This document shows, one piece after another, positions 26,002-35,232 of a DNA stretch of 64,000 nt (positions within the stretch are counted from its first letter, which is position 1; each line of letters begins with the position of its first letter). The position numbers and the translations under genes were made by a program. This DNA comes from JAJPKK01 sp963802745 (GTDB taxonomy: Bacteria > Pseudomonadota > Alphaproteobacteria > Rhizobiales > Xanthobacteraceae): NCBI GenBank assembly GCA_963802745.1, contig CAWDKL010000062.1, forward strand, positions 1 to 64,000, in the 5' to 3' direction. The notes beneath the pieces are model-generated. The model ran no database searches. It saw only the letters and a list, made by a program, of their open reading frames with translations, and was not told where the DNA came from.

Positions 26002-26967
26002 CTACCGCGCCGCTGCAGCCTTGCGCTTTTCCTCCTCGACGTTTTTCACCATGCTGGCTTGCGCCGCGGTGATGAACGTCGTCCAGGCGGCGGGATCGAC
26101 GAACGGATGCGGCTCGCCGGGCTTGCGCTTGGCCAAAAGCTGCGCGCGCTCCAGCACGCCGCCGCCCGGATAGCCGTTGGCGCCGCCGGCCCAGCTGTGG
26201 ATCATCACCAGCACCTCGATGCCCGGCATTTGGGCAAGCCGGCGGGTGGTGGCGAGGCCCTCCTCGGCCTCTCTAAGCCCGCCGCGATAACCGCCGCCGC
26301 CCTGCCACAACGCCTTATGCGGCACCCCATTGTCGTAAACCGTGAACTCGCCCGACAGCACGCCCGGCGTATGGCCCGGATGGTGATAGAATTTGATCGT
26401 GGTGCCGCCGAGGGTCAGGGTATCGCCCTCCTTCACCACCATGTCGCGCTTGGGCGTGCGCGGCGCCGGGCCGCCGTTGCGACCGGGCCGGGTGGCAAAA
26501 TCCTCGATCATCTTCCAATCCTCGTCGAGCGCCGCGACGCGGGCGCCGGAGGCCTCCGCAATTCGCGCCGCGCCGCCGAAATGGTCGAGATGGCCGTGGC
26601 TCAGCAAAATATATTTGATGTCCTTGAGGTCGAAGCCGACCTTCTTAATGTTGTCCATGACGAAATCGACATAGGGCTCCTGGGCGGAGTTGATCATGAT
26701 GATGCCGGCCGTCGTTGGAATAAGCCAGACGCCCACATAGCCGGGCCCGACATAATAGAGATTGTCGAACACCCGGAACGGCGCGATCTTTTGGAACGCC
26801 ACATCGTTCGCCCGGCTGATCCGGTAGGTCTCGCTCAGCGTTTCCTGGTGCGGCGCCTGCGCGGCGGCCCGATTGGCGCCCGCCGTGAGCGCGAGCGCCA
26901 GTGCCAGCGCGGCCGAGCCCGCTGCGCCCCAAAATTCCCCGCGTTTGGTTTTCGGTTGCGTTTGCAT
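26002..26967 (-). CDS. Exported MBL-fold hydrolase, subclass B3-like
   Basis: A 321-residue periplasmic metallo-beta-lactamase-fold protein. The signal peptide is residues 1-37 (cleavage after RAAAQA). The fold begins with FDNLYYVGPGYVGVWLIPTTAGIIMINS; the metal site is SHGHLDHFGGA at about residues 124-134. HPGHTPGVLSGEFTVYDNG supplies the next His, and MIHSWAGGANGYPGG lies in the C-terminal part. This layout matches B3 beta-lactamase relatives, but the family includes many non-lactamases and resistance should not be assumed. GGGGAGGC lies upstream of ATG 26967. Confidence 0.87.
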   Translation of the reverse strand: MQTQPKTKRGEFWGAAGSAALALALALTAGANRAAAQAPHQETLSETYRISRANDVAFQKIAPFRVFDNLYYVGPGYVGVWLIPTTAGIIMINSAQEPYVDFVMDNIKKVGFDLKDIKYILLSHGHLDHFGGAARIAEASGARVAALDEDWKMIEDFATRPGRNGGPAPRTPKRDMVVKEGDTLTLGGTTIKFYHHPGHTPGVLSGEFTVYDNGVPHKALWQGGGGYRGGLREAEEGLATTRRLAQMPGIEVLVMIHSWAGGANGYPGGGVLERAQLLAKRKPGEPHPFVDPAAWTTFITAAQASMVKNVEEEKRKAAAAR

Positions 26968-27155
26968 AGTGCCTCCCCGCGGGCTCGCGTTGCGCGGCCT
27001 CGCTTGGGCCTTTGTAGCAATGGGGGCCGGAAGCCGGAAGGGCGAGCGCATCAGCTTATCCAATGGGTGGTGGACACCCCGCCAGTTTGACCGAACCGTG
27101 CCGGCGATGGCACCAAGCCGTGGCCGGCCTTGGCCATGACAGTGTGGGTGAAGCG

Positions 27156-28085
27156 ATGAAACTCGCGGTTCCGGATCTGATCTCCAACTCCTATTTCCCG
27201 GCCGTCGCCGCCGCGGAACTCGGCTTCTTCAAGCAGGAAGGGCTCGATGTCACGGTCGAACTGCTGTTTCCGGTCAACCGGGCCTATGCGGCGCTGCGCG
27301 ACGGGGCAGTCGATTTCGTTGCCGGGTCGGCGCATTCGGCGCTGGCGGCGTTTCCCGAGTGGCAAGGTGTCAAGCTCATCTGCGCCCAAGCCCAGGGAAT
27401 GTACTGGTTCCTGGTCATGCATGCGGATCTTGGCGTGCAGCGCGGGGACGTCGCGGCGGTCAAGGGCCGGCGCATCGGCGCCGCGCCGTGGGTCGAAATG
27501 GGATTGCGGCGGCTCTTGACCGAAGCCGGCATCGACCTCGTTCGCGACGACGTCCAGATCGCGCCGGTGCCGGGCGCGCTGGCAGCCGGCGTGAATTTCG
27601 GTGTCACCGCCGCCAAGGCGCTGGAAGAGCGGCGGATCGACGGCTTTTGGGCCAACGGAATGGGTACCGAAGTCGCGGTGCGGCGGGGCGTCGGGACAGT
27701 CGTGCTCGATGTGCGGCGCGGCGACGGCCCAAAGCCGTGCTTCAACTACACCATGGCGGCGGTCGCCGCGACCGATCGCCTGATCGCGGAGACGCCCGAT
27801 GTCGCGGCCGCGGCGGTCCGGGCGATCGTCGCCACCCAGGCCGCGCTCCGGCGGGACGTGACGCTCGCCACGGCGGTCGGGCGCAAAGTGTTTCCCCCCG
27901 CGGAGGCCGAATTGATCGCGGAATTGATCCGCCGCGATCTGCCCTATTACGACGCAACGATCACGCCGGAATTCGTCGCCAGCATGAACGCCTTCGCCCG
28001 CGACATCGGCATCCTCAAGGGCGAGGTGCCGTATCGGCAGGTTGTCGCGACGCAATTCGCACCGCTGTGGTCCGGATCTCCGTGA
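27156..28085 (+). CDS. NMT1/THI5-like substrate-binding protein without signal peptide
   Basis: A 309-residue protein of the ABC-type nitrate/sulfonate/thiamine-precursor binding family. The family pattern is clear: NSYFPAVAAAELGFFKQEGLDVTVE at residues 10-34, YAALRDGAVDFVAGSAHSAL, KGRRIGAAPWVEMGLRRLL, and a C-terminal helical lobe (ITPEFVASMNAFARDIGI). No signal peptide precedes the mature-type start, and the in-frame upstream extension does not provide one. It is therefore either cytoplasmic or mis-started. No permease or ATPase gene is adjacent. Start ATG 27156 has only a weak upstream GGGTGAAG. Confidence 0.8.
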   Translation: MKLAVPDLISNSYFPAVAAAELGFFKQEGLDVTVELLFPVNRAYAALRDGAVDFVAGSAHSALAAFPEWQGVKLICAQAQGMYWFLVMHADLGVQRGDVAAVKGRRIGAAPWVEMGLRRLLTEAGIDLVRDDVQIAPVPGALAAGVNFGVTAAKALEERRIDGFWANGMGTEVAVRRGVGTVVLDVRRGDGPKPCFNYTMAAVAATDRLIAETPDVAAAAVRAIVATQAALRRDVTLATAVGRKVFPPAEAELIAELIRRDLPYYDATITPEFVASMNAFARDIGILKGEVPYRQVVATQFAPLWSGSP

Positions 28086-28339
28086 GGTGTTGCTTGCCGG
28101 CGTTGATGCCCGGACATCGCGCGCGGCACCACGCATTTTATGCGCCGGCAACGTATTGCCGCACCCCGCGCGGAACTCGGGCTTCAACCAGTCATTGTCT
28201 CTGGCTGCACATAACCGGGTTTATCTTGACTTGTGGGCGCTGCAAGATGTGGGAACTTCCGGGCTAGATGCGTAGTACGCAATCCTATGGGCCTTGCCAG
28301 GGCGATGCAGTGTCTGTCCGGCAGGATGCGTGAGTTCAC

Positions 28340-29722
28340 ATGACGCATTTTCGACAAGAGACCGACAGCCTCGGCGCGGTGGAAGTCCCCGCGGATAAGC
28401 TGTGGGGCGCGCAAACCCAGCGATCGCTGGCCTATTTCAGCATCGGCCGGGATCTGATGCCGCGCGAAATGATCCCGGCTTACGCCATCTTGAAGAAAGC
28501 CGCCGCCACGGCAAACCATACCGGCGGGCGGCTCGATGACCTCCGTCACGGCTTAATTTGTCAGGCCTGCGAGGAAATCCTCGCCGGCCGGTTTGACGAT
28601 ATGTTCCCGCTCCGTGTCTGGATGACCGGCAGCGGTACCCAGTTCAACATGAACGTCAACGAAGTCATATCCAACCGCTGCTGTCAGCTTGCCGGCACCC
28701 CGCTCGGGAGCAAGATGCCGGTTCATCCCAACGACCACGTCAACATGGCGCAGTCGTCGAACGATACGTTCCCTTCCGCCATGCATATCGCGGCAGCCGA
28801 CAACGTGAAGCGTCGCCTGCTTCCCGCGGTCGCCGGTTTGCGTGATGCGATCGGCGCCAAGGCTGAGGCTTGGCGGGACATCGTCAAGATCGGACGGACC
28901 CATCTGCAGGACGCCACCCCGCTGACTTTGGGCCAGGAATGGTCCGGTTATACCGGTATGCTGGCGGACGCTATGGAGCGGCTCGAAGCGGCCCTGCCGG
29001 GGGTGTATCGCTTGGCGCTCGGCGGTACGGCCGTGGGAACGGGCTTGAACGCGGCGCCCGGTTTTGCCGAGGCGGCGGCCGCCGAAATCGCCCGGCTCAC
29101 CGGCCTGCCCTTCGTGACGGCGCCCAACAAATTCACCGTGCAGGGCGCCCACGACGCCTTGGTGCAGTTGTCCGGCACCCTGCGCACATTGGCGGTGTCT
29201 CTATACAAGATCGGCAACGACATTCGCCTGATGTCCTGCGGACCGCGTGCCGGATTTGCCGAATTGGTGCTTCCGGAAAACGAGCCGGGCTCCTCGATCA
29301 TGCCCGGCAAGGTCAATCCGACGCAGTGCGAGGCGCTGACGATGATCGCCGCGCAGGTGATGGCCAATGACGTGGCGGTGGGGTTCGGCGGCGCCGGCGG
29401 CCATCTGGAAATGAACGTCTACAAACCATTGATCATCTTCAACATCGCGCATTCCATCGCCATCATGGCGGATGGCTGCGTCAATTTCCAAAAATTCCTG
29501 ATCGAGGGCACGACGCCCAACTTGAAGAAGATCGGCGACGATGTCGCACGCTCCCTGATGCTGGTCACGGCGCTCGTGCCGGTCATCGGCTACGACAAGG
29601 CGGCTAGACTTGCCCACTACGCCGCCGACAACGATCTCACGCTCAGGGACGCAGCGCTGCAATTGGACTTTATCGGCGCGGCCGACTTCGACCGCATCGT
29701 CAACCCGAAAAAAATGGTCTAG
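28340..29722 (+). CDS. fumC: Fumarate hydratase, class II
   Basis: A 460-residue class II fumarase (fumarate + water to L-malate, TCA cycle, cytoplasmic homotetramer). Signature GSSIMPGKVNPTQ lies at about residues 316-328. Other active-site segments are present: TGSGTQFNMNVNEV near 97, HPNDHVNMAQSSNDTFPSAMH at about 128-148 and GRTHLQDATPLTLGQEWSGY at about 185-204. Length matches E. coli FumC and no residue anomalies were seen. ATG 28340 begins with the conserved THFRQETDSLGAVEVP. It is monocistronic with about 250 bp of upstream non-coding sequence, and it ends at a strong stem-loop. Confidence 0.96.
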   Translation: MTHFRQETDSLGAVEVPADKLWGAQTQRSLAYFSIGRDLMPREMIPAYAILKKAAATANHTGGRLDDLRHGLICQACEEILAGRFDDMFPLRVWMTGSGTQFNMNVNEVISNRCCQLAGTPLGSKMPVHPNDHVNMAQSSNDTFPSAMHIAAADNVKRRLLPAVAGLRDAIGAKAEAWRDIVKIGRTHLQDATPLTLGQEWSGYTGMLADAMERLEAALPGVYRLALGGTAVGTGLNAAPGFAEAAAAEIARLTGLPFVTAPNKFTVQGAHDALVQLSGTLRTLAVSLYKIGNDIRLMSCGPRAGFAELVLPENEPGSSIMPGKVNPTQCEALTMIAAQVMANDVAVGFGGAGGHLEMNVYKPLIIFNIAHSIAIMADGCVNFQKFLIEGTTPNLKKIGDDVARSLMLVTALVPVIGYDKAARLAHYAADNDLTLRDAALQLDFIGAADFDRIVNPKKMV

Positions 29723-29756
29723 CGGGCTCAATACGGGCGAGCGGCCGACAAAAATC

Positions 29757-29786
29757 ATTCGCCGGGCGGCGTACCGCCCAGCGAAT
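29757..29786. terminator. Stem-loop between convergent fumC and small secreted protein
   Basis: ATTCGC-C-GGGCGG, loop CGTA, CCGCCC-A-GCGAAT: a 13-position stem with one mismatch, lying between the two convergent stop codons. There is no long T run, so it is probably a bidirectional or Rho-assisted terminator. Confidence 0.6.
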
Positions 29787-29796
29787 GCACGCGACC

Positions 29797-30030
29797 TTAA
29801 CCGCGGCTGCCATCCTGGAAATCGCTGTTTGGACCGCGGGTCGTAGATGGTACGCCGGGCGTGTAGGGGCCTGACGTGTAGGGCCCCGGCGCCGCACCTT
29901 CAGGCACGACAGCGCCACGCACGTCGCTCGACGCGGCGTGATGATGCCGGTCAGTCTTCGCCATCACGGGCGATACCAGCAGCGCCGCCACACCCAGCGC
30001 CGACAAGATTACTTTCAGGTTCGTGCTCAT
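29797..30030 (-). CDS. Small exported His/Pro-rich protein
   Basis: A 77-residue protein: a signal peptide (MSTNLKVILSALGVAALLVS, cleavage after VMAKT) and a short, low-complexity mature part with DRHHHAASS, GPYTSGPYTPGVPSTTRGP and an acidic end. Similar tiny exported proteins are common in Bradyrhizobium-type genomes and have no assigned role. ATG 30030 is preceded by GAGGTTG. The His cluster could bind metal, but that is only a suggestion. Confidence 0.65.
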   Translation of the reverse strand: MSTNLKVILSALGVAALLVSPVMAKTDRHHHAASSDVRGAVVPEGAAPGPYTSGPYTPGVPSTTRGPNSDFQDGSRG

Positions 30031-30434
30031 ATTCAACCTCATGGGCTCTTGGATTTTCGGCTCTTGGATTTTCGCCCGACGTTTTCTAGATAGCAAATAT
30101 CTCGCGCCGCACAAGACTTTATTTCATCACGAAATCGTGTCGCCAAATAAACATCCAATGCCGTTTTTAGGGGTTTTTTACAGCGCCGATGCCGATCTTT
30201 CCGGGTAATAGAAATTTTATGATACCGCTTCGCACCATCGGATCGGACGCAGCTGATGATTAGTATATTCCTGCGCTATATCTTCGACATAGCGAACGTT
30301 ATATATATTTATGCATATAAGCTATGTGGCGGCACTTTCGCCCTGACTGGTGGTCGGGTGGGGATACAAATCGGCGGGCGGGGGACTATGGAACGCCTAT
30401 CGAGCCGCGCGGCGCGCTTTGGAGTTGATTCTGC
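30031..30434. other. AT-rich intergenic region with short tandem repeat
   Basis: About 400 bp with no gene seen. A perfect 15-bp direct repeat, GGCTCTTGGATTTTC, occurs twice (30044-30058, 30059-30073). From about 30080 to 30345 the sequence is far more AT-rich than the rest of the window. It includes a TATATATATTTATGCATATA stretch near 30301-30320 and a small palindrome GCTAT...ATAGC at 30275-30293. Confidence 0.6.
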
Positions 30435-30728
30435 CGCAATTCCTGTTCGCGAAGATGAATGATGATCCGGTGAAGGACCCGGCGCCGATTTCGCAAATCG
30501 TCGTCACACCGAATGTGCTGGCCGTTGCCCCTGGAACTGCCGCTCCGCAGCGTGCAGGACGCGGTGGCGCTGGTACCCGCCACGCCGGGCAAATACACCT
30601 TCGGCTGCGCCGGCACCGGAGGGACCCAGCATCCGGCCGGCGAGCTATTCAAGTCCATGACCAAGCTCGCCCTGCAGCATGTGCCCGACCGCAGAGCCGC
30701 CCCGGTGATCACGGATTTCGCAGATTGA
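30435..30728 (+). pseudogene. Fragment of a Bug/TctC-type solute receptor
   Basis: One frame reads PQFLFAKMNDDPVKDPAPIS then QIVVTPNVLAV. Near 30535 the frame changes and continues LPLRSVQDAVALVPATPGKYTFGCAG, then GTQHPAGELFKSMTKLALQHVP. This is the middle of a tripartite tricarboxylate receptor (canonical YDPVKDFAPIS...VTPNVLAVNP...GKYTFGSAGTGS..HLAGELFK). N- and C-terminal domains are absent. A genuine relic, located just upstream of the NdvA-type exporter. Confidence 0.75.
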
Positions 30729-30792
30729 CGGCTGCAATTCTATCGCGGTAGGGGCTGGCATACACGGCTTCCTTGTCCTGAGACGGTGACGC

Positions 30793-32589
30793 ATGGGCTT
30801 ATGGCGCATCTACGCGCGGGCGCTGGCCCTGCTGGGTCCGGAGAGGCGTCTCGGGATCTATCTTTCCCTGGCCAACCTGGCGCTCGCCGGAGCCGCGTTT
30901 GCGGAGCCGGTGCTGTTCGGGCGGATCATCGATGCGCTGGCCGGAGCGCAGGCCAAGGGGGTGACCGCCGCATGGTCGGGGCTCGCCGGGCTGGTGGCCG
31001 CGTGGGTCGGCTTTGGGCTGTTCACGATCGTCTGCGGCGTTACGGTCGCGCTGTATGCCGACCGGCTGGCGCACCGCCGGCGTCAGGTCGTCCTGACCGG
31101 CTTTTTCGAACACGTGCTGCAATTGCCTATCAGCTTCCATTCGGCGGGCCATTCGGGCCGGCTGATGAAGGTGATGCTGGCGGGCACCGATGCGTTGTGG
31201 ATGCTGTGGCTCGATCTGTTTCGCAATTCATTTGGCGCCGCGGCGTCGCTCGCGATCCTGTTGCCGCTGTCGCTCTACCTCAATTGGGTCCTGGGCCTGG
31301 TGCTGATCGTGGTGTGCATCATTTTCGCGACGCTCACGGCCCTGGTGATCAACAAGACCGAAACCCTGCAAGGCACCGTGGAGCGCCATTATTCCAACCT
31401 CGCCGAACGGGCGTCCGATGCACTCGGCAACGTCGCGCTGGTGCAGGGCTTCGCCCGTGTCGAGTCGGAAGTGTCCGACCTGCGCAACGTGACCGCCGAC
31501 CTGCTGGCGGCACAGCTTCCGGTGCTGTCGTGGTGGGCGGTGGTGGCGGTTCTGACCCGGGCCGCGACCACGCTCACGCTGCTCGCGATCTTCCTGGTCG
31601 GCGTCTATCTGCAGCTCAATGGGCGCGCTTCCATCGGCGACATCGTGATGTTCATGAACTTTGCCGGTTCCCTGATCGGCCAGCTCGAAAAGGTGGTTCG
31701 CTTCGTCAACCGGGTGTTCATGGACGCGCCGCGGCTGAAGGATTTCTTCACCGTGCTCGATACGGACTCCGATGTCCGCGATCGCCCCGATGCGGTCGAT
31801 CCGGGACGGGTGCACGGACACGTCGAGTTCAAGAACGTATCGTTTTCCTATGACGGCAAGCGTCCGGCTGTCGCGGATTTGAACTTCGCGGCGCTGCCCG
31901 GCGAAACCATCGCGCTGGTCGGCGGCACCGGCGCCGGCAAGACGACCGCGCTGGCGCTGCTGCACCGCGCCTTCGATCCGCAGTCCGGCGCCCTTATGAT
32001 CGACGGCATCGACCTGCGCGACCTCAAGCTGGCGGCGCTGCGCCACAATATCGGCGTGGTGTTCCAGGAGGCGCTGCTGCTCAACCGCACCATTGCGGAC
32101 AATCTGCGCGTCGGCAAGCCGGATGCGACGCTCGAGGAGATGCGCGAGGCGGCGGCGCGGGCGCAGGCGCTGGAGTTCATTGAACGAGCGCCCAACGGGT
32201 TCGAGACGCCGGTCGGCGAGCGCGGCCGCGCCCTATCGGGCGGCGAGCGCCAGCGGCTCTCGATCGCCCGCGCGCTGTTGAAAGACCCGCCGATCCTGAT
32301 CCTCGACGAAGCGACCAGCGCGCTTGATGCCGCCACCGAGGTTAGGGTTCAGGCGGCGCTCGATGAGGTGATGAAGCACCGCACCACCTTCGTGATCGCG
32401 CATCGGCTGTCAACGGTGCGCAACGCCACCCGCATTATGGTCTTTGAGAACGGCCGCATTGTCGAAAGCGGTACGTTCGACGAACTGGTGCGTATCGGCG
32501 GGCTGTTTGCCTCGCTCGCCAAGGCGCAATTCATGACCGCCGACACACAGGTCGAGCCGCCGCTGGAGTTGCAGCCTGTGGAGACGTGA
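30793..32589 (+). CDS. ndvA: NdvA-type cyclic beta-glucan ABC exporter (fused permease-ATPase)
   Basis: A 598-residue ABC exporter with an N-terminal six-helix membrane domain (about residues 1-300) and a C-terminal ATPase. Walker A GGTGAGKTT lies at about 376-384, the ABC signature LSGGERQR at about 480, Walker B ILILDEATSALD at about 500-511 and the H-loop at IAHRLSTV. The start GLWRIYARALALLGPERRLG, LPISFHSAGHSGRLMKVMLAGTD and the overall length fit the NdvA/ChvA glucan exporters that move cyclic beta-1,2-glucan to the periplasm. No ndvB synthase is nearby, so the substrate rests on similarity alone. ATG 30793 has a weak ribosome-binding site. Confidence 0.88.
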   Translation: MGLWRIYARALALLGPERRLGIYLSLANLALAGAAFAEPVLFGRIIDALAGAQAKGVTAAWSGLAGLVAAWVGFGLFTIVCGVTVALYADRLAHRRRQVVLTGFFEHVLQLPISFHSAGHSGRLMKVMLAGTDALWMLWLDLFRNSFGAAASLAILLPLSLYLNWVLGLVLIVVCIIFATLTALVINKTETLQGTVERHYSNLAERASDALGNVALVQGFARVESEVSDLRNVTADLLAAQLPVLSWWAVVAVLTRAATTLTLLAIFLVGVYLQLNGRASIGDIVMFMNFAGSLIGQLEKVVRFVNRVFMDAPRLKDFFTVLDTDSDVRDRPDAVDPGRVHGHVEFKNVSFSYDGKRPAVADLNFAALPGETIALVGGTGAGKTTALALLHRAFDPQSGALMIDGIDLRDLKLAALRHNIGVVFQEALLLNRTIADNLRVGKPDATLEEMREAAARAQALEFIERAPNGFETPVGERGRALSGGERQRLSIARALLKDPPILILDEATSALDAATEVRVQAALDEVMKHRTTFVIAHRLSTVRNATRIMVFENGRIVESGTFDELVRIGGLFASLAKAQFMTADTQVEPPLELQPVET

Positions 32590-32773
32590 AGGCAACCAGC
32601 CACTCAGTCTTTCTACCGCTGAACTGGGTCGGCGTGGCTGATGGTAACACTGCCGCCATCGAAATGCGTCATCTCCTTGAGAGTGGCCAGAATGCGCTGA
32701 ATTGCGTTCGTCGCGGAACGCGACGATGCGCCAGGAGCGGTCAAACGGCTGGCAGGAACCGACCAACCCCGGT

Positions 32774-33853
32774 TCATGGCAGCTCCCGCTGCTTCCAGTC
32801 GGAGGGTGACTGTCCCGACATGCTCTTGAAAAACCGGGTAAAAGCGCTGACCTCGGAATAGCCGAGGATTTGCGCGAGGCTGCCGATGCCGACGCGGGTG
32901 TCGCGCAGCAGCTGGCTCGCCATCTCGAAGCGCGCCTCGTTCACGGCGTCGCGAAACGACAGGCCGCGCGTTTGCAGCGCGCGGTGCAACGTCCGGGGAT
33001 GCATCACCAGCATCTCGGCGGTCGTCTTCAAGGATGGCGACCCCGCCAGCACCGAGGGGACCAGGACGCGCATGACCCGATCGAGAATATCAGGCTGCAG
33101 AAAGTTCCAGCGCTCCGCCACGAACTTGCAAATGTCGGCATGGAGCGCGCCGTCGGCGGTCGGAATCGGTCTCGCCAGCGCGGCGCCGGAATAGACCAGC
33201 CCGAAATGCTCCGCCTCGAAGACGAGTTTGGCCCGGCCGAACGCCCTCCGGTAGGGCGCAAGATCCGCGGGCCGCGGCAGGGAGAGGAGCGCGGACGCCG
33301 GCTCGACGCCGCAGAGTTCGGCAAAGATCGCGCGTCCGAACGCGATCGCGCCGGCGCTGAATGGCGCCGCGCCGCGCAGACCGGGATAATGGACGCGATG
33401 CCCGACCAGGAGGGCGTTGTCCTCCCAGTCGATGAGATACGTGCCGGCGCCGCGGACGTAGCGGGGATGATTGGCGACGAAATCGGCGAGCGCAGAGCGG
33501 AAATCCGGCGCAACCGATAACAGCTTGCCGATGATGCCGAGGTGGCCGAGGCGGCCCGATGCCCCGAGCATGAGACTGAAGTCTTCGCGCTGCGTCGCCT
33601 CGGCGCATCTGAGCATCAGTTCGGAGACGAGCGGAAACGGAATCCGCCCCTCAATGTCCGAAAGCGCGGCTTGATCGACGCCGAGGCTCGCAAGCAAGGG
33701 CTCCGGCTCGACGGTGAGTTCGCGCAGCAGACGCGGGATCTCCGCGAGCACCCCCACGCGCTGTAAGGGCGCGGCTTCGTCCCCCATCGGGAACGGACGG
33801 GCCCGCGGCCGCGCCGTTTCCCGCGGCCGTGAAGCGTTAGATATGTCGTCCAT
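32774..33853 (-). CDS. AraC-family transcriptional regulator (OruR/ArgR-like type)
   Basis: A 359-residue regulator with an N-terminal ligand-sensing domain of the arabinose-binding-like type (about residues 35-235: LLASLGVDQAALSDIEGRIPF, AGTYLIDWEDNALLVGHRV). The C-terminal AraC DNA-binding domain has two HTH motifs (about 260-355: KTTAEMLVMHPRTLHRALQTRG and IGSLAQILGYSEVSAFTRFFKSMSGQSPSDW). ATG 33853 is chosen; the upstream in-frame extension overlaps the divergent promoter. It diverges from the BKACE-led gene set, so it probably controls that set in response to its substrate (inference). Confidence 0.9.
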   Translation of the reverse strand: MDDISNASRPRETARPRARPFPMGDEAAPLQRVGVLAEIPRLLRELTVEPEPLLASLGVDQAALSDIEGRIPFPLVSELMLRCAEATQREDFSLMLGASGRLGHLGIIGKLLSVAPDFRSALADFVANHPRYVRGAGTYLIDWEDNALLVGHRVHYPGLRGAAPFSAGAIAFGRAIFAELCGVEPASALLSLPRPADLAPYRRAFGRAKLVFEAEHFGLVYSGAALARPIPTADGALHADICKFVAERWNFLQPDILDRVMRVLVPSVLAGSPSLKTTAEMLVMHPRTLHRALQTRGLSFRDAVNEARFEMASQLLRDTRVGIGSLAQILGYSEVSAFTRFFKSMSGQSPSDWKQRELP

Positions 33854-33991
33854 GAGTTGCCGGTTATAGGATACGTCCAGAATGCCGTTATCGAGTTCCC
33901 ATTGTCGGAAAATGTCAAGACAGCCGCGCGACGCTCCCTTAGGTTCCGCGCGGCGCTGACCCAAAGCGCAAGCGCGGACGCGGGGAGCACG
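33854..33991. promoter_or_regulatory. Divergent promoter/operator region, AraC regulator / BKACE
   Basis: 138 bp between the divergent AraC-type regulator and the BKACE gene, the expected site of AraC binding. GGGGAG immediately precedes the BKACE ATG. No clear repeated half-sites were found by eye. Confidence 0.5.
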
Positions 33992-35174
33992 ATGTACTAC
34001 ACCGACGACTCAATTCTTCCGGAGAACATGGCGCCGCTCATCATCACGGCCGCCCCCTACGGGCCGGAGTGGCTGCCGGGCGATGCCGACATTCCGCTCA
34101 CCTGGGACGAGCAGGTGCAGACGGCGGTCGACTGCTACAACGCCGGCGCGACGATGCTGCACGTGCACGTGCGCGATCCCGCGACCGGCCAGGGCTCGGT
34201 CAATTTCGACCAGTACAATTATCTGCTCGGCCGGCTGAAGCAGGCGGTGCCGAAGATGATCCTGCAAGTCGGCGGGTCGATTTCGTTTGCGCCGCACACG
34301 GCGGAAGCGAAGGCGAAATGGCTCAATTACGACACGCGGCACATGCTGGCGGAACTCGATCCCAAGCCGGAATACGTCACCGTCGCCACCGGCACCACGC
34401 AGTGGGACGTCGTGTCGATGTTCGTGCCGGACGACATCAAGGGAACGCATCTCGACAACAATCCGCAAGTTCAGGCCGCATGGGCCGGGATGTTCGTGGA
34501 CGCCGGGCCGGCGTTCTACCTCGAGCACCTGAAACGCCTCAGCGCCAACAAGATCCAGCCGTATTTCGTGCCCGGAACGGTCCATCAGACTGGAGATCAT
34601 CGAGCGGCTGATCCGGGCCGGCGTTTACAAGGGGCCGCTGAACCTCGCGATCTGCGGCTATGGCGGCGGCACGCTCGGGCGCAACCCGTTCCACTGGATG
34701 GAGTTCCTGCGCCAGGTGCCGCAGGGCGCGGTGTCGACGTTCTGGTCGAGCATGCGCGGACTGATCTCGCTCTCCGCGATGGCGATCGTGCTCGGCCAGC
34801 ACGTGCGCGTCGGCAACGAGGACAATCTTTGGGGGCCGGACAAGAAGCGGCGCACCTCGGTGCAGCAGATCGAAGGCGCCGTGCGCATCTGCGAGGAGTT
34901 CGGCCGCAAGGTCGCGACCGCCGACGAGGCGCGGGCGATCATGAAGGTCGGCGTCTGGTACAATAGCATCGAAGAGACGCTGATGAATCTCGGGTTGCCG
35001 CCGAATCGCCGGGACGGCGAGAAGGGCTTCCTGGTCTGGGACACCGACGGCAAGAAGACGGTCGCCAAGGTGGCCGGCGACTCGCACCCGATGGCCTATT
35101 GCATGGTGCCGCCCGACGCCGCCAAGGCCGCCATGGAGGCAGTCGCGGCGGCGAAAGCCAAGGCGCCGGCTTAA
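33992..35174 (+). pseudogene. Beta-keto acid cleavage enzyme (BKACE, DUF849), one frameshift
   Basis: Zinc-dependent beta-keto acid cleavage enzyme family (3-keto-5-aminohexanoate cleavage enzyme relatives), which exchanges a beta-keto acid with acetyl-CoA. Visible motifs: LIITAAPYGPEW at the N-terminus, DCYNAGATMLHVHVRDPATG with the metal-binding His pair at about residues 52-54, and ILQVGGSI. After a frame change come EIIERLIRAGVYKGPLNLAICGYG, MEFLRQVPQGAVSTFWSS and GNEDNLWGPDKKRRTSVQQIE. One extra base near 34589 (CATCAG-A-CTGGAG) separates the frames. Everything else is intact, so an uncorrected indel is likely. First gene of the island facing the AraC regulator. Confidence 0.85.
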
Positions 35175-35184
35175 CATTGCAGGG

Positions 35185-35209
35185 GGCGGCGCGCGCGGCG
35201 CCGCCTTTT
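35185..35209 (+). terminator. Intrinsic terminator after the BKACE gene
   Basis: GGCGGCGC (35185-35192), loop GCGCG, GCGCCGCC (35198-35205) followed by TTTT. It begins about 10 bp past the BKACE stop codon, which implies only partial read-through to the VOC gene. Confidence 0.75.
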
Positions 35210-35232
35210 CATCGTGAGATTGAGGGCGTGGC

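Noticed and set aside
26002..26967. Calling this a beta-lactam resistance gene
   Set aside because: The B3-like fold is shared by many hydrolases with other substrates; nothing in the sequence or context supports resistance.
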